The translations under genes were made by a program, and so were the position numbers. Below, piece by piece: positions 16,178-24,205 of a stretch of 64,000 nucleotides of DNA. Under the pieces are notes generated by a model. It made no database searches. It was not told the origin of the DNA and was given only the letters and a program-made list of their open reading frames with translations. Position 1 is the stretch's first letter. Every line of letters starts with the position of its first letter. Source of the stretch: an uncultured Agathobaculum sp. (lineage in GTDB: Bacteria; Bacillota; Clostridia; Oscillospirales; Butyricicoccaceae); the NCBI RefSeq assembly GCF_944380985.1, contig NZ_CALWJJ010000002.1, positions 1 through 64,000 of the forward strand, given 5' to 3'.

Positions 16178-16831
16178 CTATTTTCTGTGGTTTAGTTCCT
16201 TCAGATATTCGTTGTAATCGTAGCTGTCAAAATCATCTTTCGGTGATACTTCTGGAATGTTCCGCTTATTGTTCTCGTCCGCAAGGTCAGCTAATGTTGC
16301 ATCATCATAAGGCTCAACATACGGATAGCCTTTCAAGGGTTCGCCGTAGCGCTCTTTACTATGCAGAACGTCGTAACATTTCATCAGTCGTTCTATTTTC
16401 TGTCGCTGGACTAATTTCTTTATCTCACAGAGTTCCTCCACAGAAGTCTTAGTGTCATTCATATAGTTCTGAATATATTCAGACAGTTTTGATTTCATGT
16501 AGAACTGCCATTCTTCTTGGCTCTGGAAATATTCATGGTCGGGTAAACTGTCGAGAGAAACATTGAAATCTTCTTCCCGTTTCACAACTTCCATAATGAA
16601 TTGTTCCACATGGGAAGTTTGTTCCCATTCACCTGTCAGAAGCTCATTCGGGGTTACACCCAACACATTCATAATCTTTTCCAGCGTTTCAAAGGTGGGA
16701 TAGTTTACACCACGTTCAATCTTGGAAAGACTCTGCAAGTTGATACCAATAGCGTCCGCAAGCTCCTGTTGTTTCATTTTTCTATGTTTTCGGATAATCT
16801 GTATATTCTCGCCCAAAAGCTGATAATTCAT
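16178..16831 (-). CDS. XRE-family regulator of the mobile element
   Basis: A 217-residue regulator with a Cro/C1 helix-turn-helix at residues about 5-62: I-R-K-H-R-K-M-K-Q-Q-E-L-A-D-A-I-G-I-N, then L-S-K-I-E-R-G-V-N-Y-P-T-F-E-T-L. The C-terminal 150 residues are charged and helical with no known domain visible. It is divergent from the relaxase-xis-int genes, across a strong rightward promoter overlapped by an imperfect palindrome (16934-16954). That layout matches repressors that keep integrative elements silent. Confidence 0.85.
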   Translation of the reverse strand: MNYQLLGENIQIIRKHRKMKQQELADAIGINLQSLSKIERGVNYPTFETLEKIMNVLGVTPNELLTGEWEQTSHVEQFIMEVVKREEDFNVSLDSLPDHEYFQSQEEWQFYMKSKLSEYIQNYMNDTKTSVEELCEIKKLVQRQKIERLMKCYDVLHSKERYGEPLKGYPYVEPYDDATLADLADENNKRNIPEVSPKDDFDSYDYNEYLKELNHRK

Positions 16832-16905
16832 GGAATATCTTCTTCCTTCATTTGATTTATAAGCCTATCATACTTATTTATTTGTGGAAAGTCAAGAGAA
16901 AGTTC

Positions 16906-16954
16906 TTGACAAGTAATTCTGATAGCGTTATTATATCGCTAGATATAGTGATTA
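16906..16954 (+). promoter_or_regulatory. Promoter and probable repressor operator of the mobilisation genes
   Basis: TTGACA (16906-16911), 17 bases, then TATTAT (16929-16934) give a near-consensus promoter reading toward the relaxase. An imperfect palindrome, TATCGCTA-...-TAGTGATTA (16934-16954), covers the start point and is the likely site of the divergent XRE regulator. Confidence 0.7.
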
Positions 16955-17057
16955 AGCACCACAGGGTCAATCACACGCTTGAGTAAGCATTGATAAGAGA
17001 TATTTTCACTTCATAAGCGTTAATACACGGTCTTATGGACTGAAAATCGGAGTTCCC

Positions 17058-17144
17058 AGATATGCCAGAACGGACGGGGCACGTCACCCCAGACGTGACA
17101 CGGACGGGCTGACATATCTAGGACGGAACGCCGTTAGGCGTTCC
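17058..17144. other. Structured region upstream of the relaxase (candidate oriT or nicking origin)
   Basis: AGATATGcCAG (17058-17068) pairs with CTGaCATATCT (17109-17119), enclosing an inner CACGTC/GACGTG stem (17080-17085 with 17092-17097). A second hairpin follows, GGAACGCC-GTTA-GGCGTTCC (17125-17144). CGGACGGG occurs directly at 17071 and 17101. MobT/Rep_trans relaxases nick at structured sites close to their genes, so this could be the origin of transfer or replication. It could also be a structured leader RNA. Confidence 0.5.
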
Positions 17145-17265
17145 GCAAAGGGCGAATATGTAACACCGCCCTGCGCATACAAGTCATAGTAGCTGAAAAC
17201 GTGCATGGATAAAGGGGAAATAGCTGTTCCGACTATGCACAAAATGCAACGGAAAGAAAGGAGTA

Positions 17266-18364
17266 ATGCAACATAGCAACACATGAACATCTGACAGTAA
17301 AGATTGATTACATCAGCATTGTATTTGACAGTGCAACAGCGGAAGAAGTGATAAGGCACATCTTAAATATGCCGGAAGATATCTTTATCACTTATCCGGC
17401 AAAGGTGGCTTTTAAGACTTATCAGACACGCTGGCAGTTAGGGGATATCTATATATCGGGCAACGCAAAGCCTACAGAGGACAATCCAGAGGGACTTGGC
17501 TGTTACCTCGTTATGACAGGGAGAGGGTGTGATGATATTTTTAATATCCTCGACAGTCATAACCGTACATTCGGGCATATGTTTCATCAATGCGTTCGCT
17601 GGTTCGGTACAGAGTTCCATTTTACAAGGCTGGATATCGCCATTGACGACAGGAATGAAGTACCGTTCTTCACGCCAGCACAGATACGGAAGAAATTTGA
17701 AAAAGAGGAATTTGTCTCCACCAGCGATTTCTACCACTTTGACGACAGCAAGTATGATACGGACGACTTGGCAAGGACGGCTTATCTCGGTTCTGGGAAA
17801 TCCGCTATATCTTACCGCTTCTACGATAAGGACAGAGAGGTGAGCGCAAAGTACAATAAATCCCTTGACGAAATCGGGAGCTGGAAACGTACAGAGATAC
17901 AGCTCCGTGATGAAAAGGCACACGCCTTTGCCATGCTCTTTGAGGAAAGACCTATGGAGCTGGGAGAGCTTGCGTTCGGTCTGCTGGCGGAAAATCTGCG
18001 CTTTGTCGTTCCCAACAAGAGCGAGAGCAACAAGAGCCGTTGGAAAACGTGCCGTTTCTGGAAACGCTTCTTAGGGAACGTAGAGCCTTTGAAGCTCCAT
18101 ATCCCCAAAACACAGAACTCGCTTTTGGAAACCCAGCAATGGCTGACGGACGGGGGCGTTATCTCGGCGGTCAAAGGTTTCTATTTTCTCGAAGAGCATG
18201 ATGCTTTAGGTGAGCTGAAATCAGTCGGGGAAATGCTGGACAAGGCAAGGTACAGTCCTCCATTCTCCAGCAAGCTGACGGGGCATTTACAGAGGATAGG
18301 CAGGGAAGAACTGATACCCCATATCCAGTACGATACCAAAAGCGGAAAAGGGGGTGCTGTATGA
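17266..18364 (+). pseudogene. MobT/Rep_trans relaxase, frameshifted at codon 7
   Basis: A Rep_trans-domain (MobT, Tn916 Orf20-like) initiation protein. The natural start is the ATG at 17266 after AAAGGAG, but the frame reads M-Q-H-S-N-T and then meets TGA (17284-17286). Skipping the single T at 17284 joins it to E-H-L-T-V-K-I-D-Y-I-S-I-V-F, which continues without a stop to 18364. The downstream frame has a GTG at 17348 (338 codons). Family residues remain: F-T-R-L-D-I-A-I-D-D and S-Y-R-F-Y-D-K-D. The shift would abolish normal translation, unless it is an assembly error or an internal start is used. The stop overlaps the start of xis by 4 bases. Confidence 0.75.
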
Positions 18365-18564
18365 GTAATACGGATATTCCTGTATGGGAGAAATACACCC
18401 TGACCATTGAAGAAGCGTCAAAATATTTCCGTATCGGGGAGAAAAAACTCCGCAAGCTGGCAGAAGAAAATCAAGGAGCCTGCTGGCTTATGATGAACGG
18501 CAACCGTATCCAGATCAAGCGAAGGCAGTTTGAGAAAATCATTGATGAACTGGACGCTATCTGA
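18361..18564 (+). CDS. xis: Excisionase of the Tn916 type
   Basis: A 67-residue basic winged-helix protein starting 4 bases inside the relaxase stop. [22 protein letters not shown] is the DNA-binding segment of Tn916-like excisionases. It directs the integrase toward excision. The integrase gene follows 108 bases downstream. Confidence 0.92.
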   Translation: MSNTDIPVWEKYTLTIEEASKYFRIGEKKLRKLAEENQGACWLMMNGNRIQIKRRQFEKIIDELDAI

Positions 18565-18671
18565 CGCTGTATTATAGCGTTTTATGGATTTGGATATGGT
18601 AGAGAAGTGCCGGATATGTTATACTTCAAAATGTCATATCGGGACTCTTTCAAAAGTGGAAAGGAGCGAAG

Positions 18672-19865
18672 ATGAGCGAGAAAAGACGTGATAATAAAGG
18701 TCGTGTCTTGCGAAATGGAGAGAGTCAACGTAAAGACGGACGTTTCATGTATAAATACACAGATAATGCAGGAAACATAAAATATGTGTACAGTTGGAAA
18801 CTGGTTAAGACAGATACCGTTCCCAAAGGGGCGAAAGATGATTTGTCGCTGAGGGAAAAGGAAAAGCTGATACACAGAGATTTGGAAGATGATATCGTTC
18901 CCTGCGGCGGTGAAATGACAGTGCTGGATTTGGTGAAGAAATATGTGTCGCAGAAAACAGGAGTGAAACATAATACAGAAGCCAATTATAACTTTGTCAT
19001 TAATATTATTAAGAAAGAGGACTTTGGAAAAAAGCGGATTGATAAGGTAAAATTATCTGACGCAAAAGGCTGGCTGATTAAATTGCAGAGTGACGGCAGA
19101 GGTTACAGCACCATACATTCTGTGCGTGGCGTTGTAAGACCAGCGTTCCAGATGGCGGTTGATGATGATTTGATAAGGAAAAATCCCTTTGAGTTCCAGC
19201 TTGCCACGGTAGTTGTCAATGACAGTGTGACAAGAGAAGCCCTTACCAGAAAGCAGGAACGGGCATTTCTGAAATTCGTAAAAGAGGATAAACACTTTTC
19301 CAGATACTATGAAGGTATCTATATCCTTTTTAAGACAGGACTTCGGATTTCTGAATTTGTAGGGCTGACGATTGCGGATATTGACTTAAAAAACGGCGTT
19401 ATCGACGTCAATCATCAGTTACAGAGAAAACGGAATATGGAGTATGTCATAGAGGAGACGAAAACCGAGTGCGGTACAAGGCTTGTACCCATGACAGACG
19501 AGGTGAAAAAGTGTTTCCGCAAAATCATTGAGAACCGCAAAAAGCCAAAGACAGAACCCATGATAGACGGGAAAGTGGGCTTTCTGTATCTGGACAAAAA
19601 TGATATGCCAATGGTTGCCCTGCACTGGGAAAAGTATTTCCAGCATATCTGTGAGAAATATAATAAAATTTACAAAGCCGAAATGCCAAAGGTGACACCT
19701 CATGTCTGCCGTCATACATTTTGCTCAAATATGGCAAAGTCGGGCATGAACCCTAAGACGTTGCAGAAGATTATGGGGCACTCGGATATTGGCGTGACGC
19801 TGAACACTTATACGCATGTAGGCTTTGAAGACATTCAAAAAGAGATGAAAAAGATATGTAGTTAG
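18672..19865 (+). CDS. int: Tyrosine recombinase (integrase) of a Tn916/Tn1549-type element
   Basis: A 397-residue integrase, the usual length for this family. The N-terminal 70 residues form an arm-binding domain (R-R-D-N-K-G-R-V-L). The SAM-like core-binding domain is at about 95-180. The catalytic domain shows the arginine in K-T-G-L-R-I-S-E, H-V-C-R-H-T-F and G-H-S, and the nucleophile in L-N-T-Y-T-H near the C-terminus, so all required residues are present. The integrase is the last gene before a strong terminator and the GC-rich chromosome, so the element end lies within the next 160 bases. Confidence 0.97.
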   Translation: MSEKRRDNKGRVLRNGESQRKDGRFMYKYTDNAGNIKYVYSWKLVKTDTVPKGAKDDLSLREKEKLIHRDLEDDIVPCGGEMTVLDLVKKYVSQKTGVKHNTEANYNFVINIIKKEDFGKKRIDKVKLSDAKGWLIKLQSDGRGYSTIHSVRGVVRPAFQMAVDDDLIRKNPFEFQLATVVVNDSVTREALTRKQERAFLKFVKEDKHFSRYYEGIYILFKTGLRISEFVGLTIADIDLKNGVIDVNHQLQRKRNMEYVIEETKTECGTRLVPMTDEVKKCFRKIIENRKKPKTEPMIDGKVGFLYLDKNDMPMVALHWEKYFQHICEKYNKIYKAEMPKVTPHVCRHTFCSNMAKSGMNPKTLQKIMGHSDIGVTLNTYTHVGFEDIQKEMKKICS

Positions 19866-19875
19866 GTGAGTTGTA

Positions 19876-19924
19876 AAGTTGTAAAATAGGGGAAGTTTTA
19901 CAACCTATTTTACAACTTTTCAGA
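19876..19924 (+). terminator. Strong terminator after int at the element edge
   Basis: AAGTTGTAAAATAGG (19876-19890) and CCTATTTTACAACTT (19904-19918) are perfect 15-base arms with a 13-base loop. The same symmetric sequence could be part of the attachment site. I could not identify the paired left end inside this window. Confidence 0.75.
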
Positions 19925-20033
19925 GGAAAAACCTGCTGACATATGCCAAAATACGCAAGTTCCCCTAAAATGGGAAAATGCGGAAAAGCCTGTAAAATCA
20001 AGGGAAAACCAACATATAAGGAGAAATGCGAAC

Positions 20034-20483
20034 ATGATTAAAATACTATTCGTCTGCCACGGCAACATCTGCCGCAGCCCGATGGCGGAGTTTGTGATGA
20101 AGGATTTGGTGGAAAAGGCGGGCGGGGCTGATCGGTTTGCAATCGCCTCGGCCGCGACCAGTGGCGAGGAGCTGGGCAATCCGGTATATCCGCCCGCGCG
20201 GCGCAAGTTGGCCGAGCACGGCATTGACTGCGCGGGCAAGACCGCCCGCCGTCTGACCGCAGCCGATTACGACGAATTTGACCTGCTGATCGGCATGGAC
20301 GAGGCCAACCTGCGTAATATGCGCCGCTTGTTCGGCGGCGACCCAGCCGGCAAATGCCGCCTGTTGCTTGAGTACACGGACAGCGCGCGCAGCGTGGCCG
20401 ACCCGTGGTATACCCGCGATTTTGAGGCAACGTGGAACGACGTTTATGCAGGCTGCAAGGCGCTTCTCGATACGCTGCTATGA
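20034..20483 (+). CDS. Low-molecular-weight protein-tyrosine phosphatase
   Basis: A 149-residue phosphatase with the catalytic P-loop C8-H-G-N-I-C-R14-S and the acid D-P-W near residue 122. It dephosphorylates phosphotyrosine or phosphoarginine on proteins; the exact substrate is unknown. It is the first gene of normal high-GC chromosomal composition after the mobile region. A ribosome site AAGGAG precedes the ATG at 20034. The element ends within about 110 bases upstream, so its native promoter may have been displaced. Confidence 0.93.
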   Translation: MIKILFVCHGNICRSPMAEFVMKDLVEKAGGADRFAIASAATSGEELGNPVYPPARRKLAEHGIDCAGKTARRLTAADYDEFDLLIGMDEANLRNMRRLFGGDPAGKCRLLLEYTDSARSVADPWYTRDFEATWNDVYAGCKALLDTLL

Positions 20484-20511
20484 AAAAAGGACGCTGGGCG
20501 CGTCCTTTTTT
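20483..20511 (+). terminator. Terminator after the phosphatase
   Basis: GGACGC-TGGGC-GCGTCC (20489-20505) is flanked by AAAAAA and TTTTTT, so it works in both directions. Confidence 0.9.
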
Positions 20512-20643
20512 CATTCGGATGCGGGCTGCACGGCGGCCTGATCGGAAAACACTGGGCAAAATCCCGGCTGCGTCTTTCCTTTTGCGCGGTTTTCCTGTAC
20601 AATAGGAGCGTAGGTGCATGGAAACGAAAGGGGAATTTACGTT

Positions 20644-21411
20644 ATGGCGATTCAGGAAATCTGCCGCGTGACGCACAGCAGCCGGCTGGGCGACGGTCTG
20701 TACCGGCTGACGCTCGACGCACCGCAGATTGTGGCCGCGGCGCAGTGCGGCCAGTTTGTACACATTGCGTGCGGCGAGGGCAACCTGTTGCGCCGGCCGA
20801 TCTCGATCTGCCTGGCCGATGGCGCCGCGCTGCACCTCGTGTTCCAGGTTAGGGGCAGCGGCACCGCGTGGCTCGCCGCGCGCAGGCAGGGCGATGCGCT
20901 CGATCTGCTTGGCCCGCTCGGGCGCGGGTTTGACACGCAGGCGCTCGGCGCAAGGCCGGTGCTGATTGGCGGCGGCATCGGCGTGCCGCCCATGCTGCAA
21001 ACCGCCGTTTGCGCTTTGGGCGCGGGCGCGTCGCCGCGCGCTATTCTGGGCTTTCGCAACAAGGGCGTGGTCATGCTGGAGGACGACTTTCGCGCGGTTT
21101 GCGAGACTGCCGTTACGACCGATGACGGCTCCTACGCTCGCTGCGGCTTTGTCACTGATGTATTAAAAGAGCAGATCACCGATGCGACCGGCGTTGCGGC
21201 CTGCGGCCCGCGGCCTATGCTGCGGGCGGTCGCCGCGCTTGCCAAGGAGGCCGGCGTGCCCTGCCAGGTGTCGATGGAGGAGCGCATGGGTTGCGGCATC
21301 GGCGCATGCCTTGTGTGCGCGTGTGCGCTGCGCGCAGAAAACGGCGAGACACGGTACGGGCACGTCTGCAAGGACGGCCCGGTGTTCGATGCAGAGGAGG
21401 TCGAGTGGTAA
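20644..21411 (+). CDS. pyrK: Dihydroorotate dehydrogenase electron-transfer subunit
   Basis: A 255-residue iron-sulfur flavoprotein that passes electrons from PyrD to NAD+. The FAD-binding pattern R-R-P-I-S-I lies near residue 53, and the NAD-binding G-G-G-I-G-V-P-P-M near 110. The 2Fe-2S cysteines are in [13 protein letters not shown] and [10 protein letters not shown]. The ATG at 20644 is preferred over an upstream ATG at 20614 on family length. Its stop shares one base with the pyrD start (TAATG), so the two are coupled. Confidence 0.95.
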   Translation: MAIQEICRVTHSSRLGDGLYRLTLDAPQIVAAAQCGQFVHIACGEGNLLRRPISICLADGAALHLVFQVRGSGTAWLAARRQGDALDLLGPLGRGFDTQALGARPVLIGGGIGVPPMLQTAVCALGAGASPRAILGFRNKGVVMLEDDFRAVCETAVTTDDGSYARCGFVTDVLKEQITDATGVAACGPRPMLRAVAALAKEAGVPCQVSMEERMGCGIGACLVCACALRAENGETRYGHVCKDGPVFDAEEVEW

Positions 21412-22319
21412 TGGCGGATTTGCAAGTCAATTTCTGCGGGGTAACGCTCAAAAACCCGGTCACAACCGCGTCGGGCACCTTTGGCTTTGGGCATGAATAC
21501 GGCAAATTTTTCGACCTGTCCAAGCTTGGCGGCATCGGCGTCAAGGGGCTGACGCCGACCGAACGCCTCGGCAATCCTGCGCCCCGCATCGCCGAGACCC
21601 CGGCGGGCATTTTGAACTGTGTGGGTCTGCAAAACCCGGGCGTCGATCGGTTTATCACCGAGCAGATTCCGTTTTTGCGACAGTATGACACCGCGATCAT
21701 TGCAAACGTGTCGGGCAACACGGTTGAGGAATATGAGGATATGGTCGAAAAGATTTCGGACGCGGACGTCGACCTGATCGAGATGAACATCTCCTGTCCG
21801 AATGTCAAATGCGGCGGCATGGCGTTCGGCACCCGGCCGGACCTGGTGTCCGAAGTGGTTTCTGCCGCGCGGAAAAAGGCCAAAAAGCCGCTGGTCGTCA
21901 AGCTCTCCCCCAACGTGACCGACATCACCGAGATTGCGCGCGCGGCAGTAGATGCGGGTGCGGACGCGCTTTCGCTCATCAATACGCTGCTCGGCATGCG
22001 CATTGATGTAGAGATCCGGCGGCCCATCCTGTCCAATGTGATGGGCGGCCTGTCCGGCCCGGCGGTGTTTCCGGTCGCGGTGCGCATGGTGTATCAGGTG
22101 CGCTGTGCGGTCAAGGTGCCGATTCTCGGCATGGGCGGCATCCGCACAGGGCGCGATATAGTGGAAATGTTGCTCGCAGGCGCGGATGCAGTCGCCATGG
22201 GAACGGTGCTGTTTGCCGACCCGCTGGCGCCGGTCAGGGCGCTGGGCGAGCTGGAAGAATGGATGGACGCGCACGGCGTTAAATCGGTGCGCGAGCTGTC
22301 CGGCGCAGTGGAGGTTTAA
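21411..22319 (+). CDS. pyrD: Dihydroorotate dehydrogenase, class 1B catalytic subunit
   Basis: A 302-residue FMN enzyme that oxidises dihydroorotate to orotate in pyrimidine synthesis. The catalytic cysteine lies in [12 protein letters not shown]-binding signatures include [11 protein letters not shown] near the start, and G-G-L-S-G-P-A-V-F and G-M-G-G-I-R near the C-terminus. The ATG at 21411 has GAGGAGG upstream inside pyrK. Class 1B enzymes need PyrK, which is the preceding gene. No other pyrimidine gene is in the window. Confidence 0.97.
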   Translation: MADLQVNFCGVTLKNPVTTASGTFGFGHEYGKFFDLSKLGGIGVKGLTPTERLGNPAPRIAETPAGILNCVGLQNPGVDRFITEQIPFLRQYDTAIIANVSGNTVEEYEDMVEKISDADVDLIEMNISCPNVKCGGMAFGTRPDLVSEVVSAARKKAKKPLVVKLSPNVTDITEIARAAVDAGADALSLINTLLGMRIDVEIRRPILSNVMGGLSGPAVFPVAVRMVYQVRCAVKVPILGMGGIRTGRDIVEMLLAGADAVAMGTVLFADPLAPVRALGELEEWMDAHGVKSVRELSGAVEV

Positions 22320-22322
22320 GTT

Positions 22323-23483
22323 ATGACAACGGTTTATATCATTCGGCATGCGGAGGCTGAGGGCAACGTCTACCGGCGCTGCCATGGACAGTATGACAGC
22401 CTGCTCACCCCGCGCGCATATGAGCAGCTGCCCTATCTGGCCAAGCGGTTTGAGCAGGTTCCGCTTGACGCGGTTTACTCGTCCGACCTGTTTCGCGCGC
22501 GCGTGACCGCGCAGGCGGTCGCGCAGGCGCACGGGTTGCCGGTTATGACCCGCACGGTGTTGCGCGAGATCGATATGGGTGACTGGGAGGATCTGCCCTG
22601 GGCCGAGCTGCCCCGCCTGTGGCCCGAGGCATATGAGGCGTGGCGCGCCCGCCCGTGGAGCGCCCGCCCGCCGCACGGAGAGAGCGTCATCGAAGCCGGG
22701 CAGCGCATGTTGGACGGTGTGCGCGATCTGGTGCGCGAAAACGAGGGCAGGAGCATCGCGGTCGTTACGCATGGCTCGGCAATTCGCGGTGCGCTGACGA
22801 TTGCGCACGGCCTTGCGCCCGAGCAGATGGGCGAGATCGGCTGGGGCGACAATACCTGCGTGGCAAAATTTGAATTTGACGGGCCGGACCGGTTCGAGGT
22901 TACATATGAGAACGACGCTTCCCATCTGCCGCAGCAGCTTTCCACCTTTGCCTCGATCGGCTGGACGGATAAGAAAGACGTGCCCTCCACGCCGCAAATT
23001 TGGTTCCGCCGCGCCGACCTGGATAATCCTGCGGATGCCGACCGGCTCATCGGCTACATGCGCACGCTGCACCGCAGCGCCTATGGCACCGATCAAAACC
23101 TCGACCCGGACGCACTGCTGCGCGACGCTGCCCACGCCCTGCGCGTCAGCCCGCGCGCGGTGACCTTTGGCTGCCTTGAGAGCGGCGAAGAGGTGGCGCT
23201 TGTCTACCTCAAGGCGTTTTACGAGGACGAGCCGGAGGTTGGTCTTGTCGGCGGTTTCTGCATTAATGAGAACTACCGTGGGCAGGGCCTTAGCGGCCAG
23301 ATTCTCGGGCAGGCGATCAGCGTATACCGCACGATAGGCAAGACGTACTTATGCGCGCATGTGGCGGCGGAGAACGCCCGTGCCAAGGGTTTTTACCGCA
23401 AATTTTCGTTTGAGCCGCGCGGCAACTTTACGGACGAGAACGGCCTGCACGACCGCATGTTCCTCAAAATCAGCATGGACTGA
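22323..23483 (+). CDS. Histidine phosphatase fused to a GNAT acetyltransferase
   Basis: A 386-residue two-domain protein, 3 bases after pyrD. Residues 1-200 form a phosphoglycerate-mutase-like phosphatase: Y-I-I-R8-H9-A-E-A-E-G-N, a catalytic E in L-R-E-I-D-M-G-D, and V-V-T-H-G-S-A-I-R. Residues about 225-386 are an acetyltransferase fold with the CoA-binding segment N-E-N-Y-R-G-Q-G-L-S-G-Q-I-L-G. Both active-site signatures are intact. The pairing suggests that one small molecule or protein is both dephosphorylated and acetylated. Co-transcription with pyrKD hints at a nucleotide-linked substrate, but the true target is unknown. Confidence 0.85.
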   Translation: MTTVYIIRHAEAEGNVYRRCHGQYDSLLTPRAYEQLPYLAKRFEQVPLDAVYSSDLFRARVTAQAVAQAHGLPVMTRTVLREIDMGDWEDLPWAELPRLWPEAYEAWRARPWSARPPHGESVIEAGQRMLDGVRDLVRENEGRSIAVVTHGSAIRGALTIAHGLAPEQMGEIGWGDNTCVAKFEFDGPDRFEVTYENDASHLPQQLSTFASIGWTDKKDVPSTPQIWFRRADLDNPADADRLIGYMRTLHRSAYGTDQNLDPDALLRDAAHALRVSPRAVTFGCLESGEEVALVYLKAFYEDEPEVGLVGGFCINENYRGQGLSGQILGQAISVYRTIGKTYLCAHVAAENARAKGFYRKFSFEPRGNFTDENGLHDRMFLKISMD

Positions 23484-23492
23484 AACGGCAAA

Positions 23493-23527
23493 AGAAGGGC
23501 GCTGCATGTAGCATGCAGCGCCCTTCT
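23493..23527 (+). terminator. Terminator after the pyrKD operon
   Basis: Two perfect 16-base arms (AGAAGGGCGCTGCATG and its complement) surround a 3-base loop. There is no long T run, but the stem is very stable. Confidence 0.75.
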
Positions 23528-23828
23528 ACGGTTGATTAGCTGAGGCATACTGGTGCCCCGGGCGGAGAAGGCTCCTCTGGTGAACACAGGGCGCGCTGCC
23601 CGCCCGGCCTACGATGATATGTCCGTCGAGCGATTATGCCCAAAGGAATACTCAATAAAATACGAGTGGGATTATTGCAAAACCTGATTTGAATAAAAAG
23701 ACGGAGCGCCTCCGGTGGATCCTCAAAGCAACAACACCGAAACTGTCCAGAGCGAAAGAAATTGTCACATTTTCGTGGCAGTTGCTTGTAAATCGATATT
23801 TCTATTCGATAAAATTTATCAACAAATA
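23528..23828. other. Non-coding interval, probable mobile-element debris
   Basis: No frame here has a ribosome site or a recognisable product. The base composition drops toward AT-rich after 23,640, unlike the flanking operon. Confidence 0.4.
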
Positions 23829-23870
23829 AAAAGCAAGACCGGCTTTCCTTCAGGAGCGGTCTTGCTTTTT
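23829..23870 (+). terminator. Isolated terminator hairpin
   Basis: AAAAGCAAGACCG (23829-23841) pairs with CGGTCTTGCTTTT (23857-23869), followed by a T-rich tail. It has no obvious upstream gene and probably came with the debris around it. Confidence 0.75.
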
Positions 23871-23896
23871 TATATAATTGGAAAAACACCACTCCT

Positions 23897-24158
23897 GAAT
23901 GGGTTTACAATCGATGTTCACAAACTGCGGCTAATGCGGTGCAGTGAACTGCTACAACAGTTTGAGTACGCCGAGGATGTTGGGGTGGAAGCCTCTCGCA
24001 AGGATATTGCCGCCATGGAAGCCAGCCTCCGAAAGCTGGAGGAATAGGAGGAACGGCGGCTGTTCCTCCAGTATCAGCGGATGCGGCAAAAGGAGGTCGT
24101 ACAGACCGCCCGGAAAGAAACGCGAAGGCCGCAAGAAAGTGCTATGTTAATATAATTC
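23897..24158 (+). pseudogene. Degenerate C-terminal fragment of a mobile-element protein
   Basis: The frame reads F-T-I-D-V-H-K-L-R-L-M-R-C-S-E-L-L-Q-Q-F-E-Y, then A-S-R-K-D-I-A-A-M-E-A-S-L-R-K-L-E-E. A TAG follows (24045-24047), and the same frame continues E-E-R-R-L-F-L-Q-Y-Q-R-M-R-Q-K to a TAA near 24158. The coiled-coil, charged character resembles the tail of relaxases or similar transposon proteins. There is no start site and an internal stop, so it is a remnant. The family assignment is weak. Confidence 0.35.
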
Positions 24159-24205
24159 CGCCGTTGCCATCCGGATAATCGTTGAACCATAGTTTTCAAT
24201 GAAAA

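Noticed and set aside
17348-18364. Relaxase as an intact gene starting at GTG 17348
   Set aside because: The conserved frame continues 20 residues upstream of the GTG, and a good ribosome site stands before an ATG in the shifted frame, so a frameshift explains the data better.
21132-23135. Very long open frame on the minus strand across pyrD and the phosphatase fusion
   Set aside because: It is antisense to well-supported genes in high-GC DNA; its product is basic, repetitive in R and H, and has no ribosome site or family signature.
23536-23892. Minus-strand open frame in the debris region
   Set aside because: There is no ribosome site, mixed composition and no recognisable motif; it crosses a terminator hairpin.
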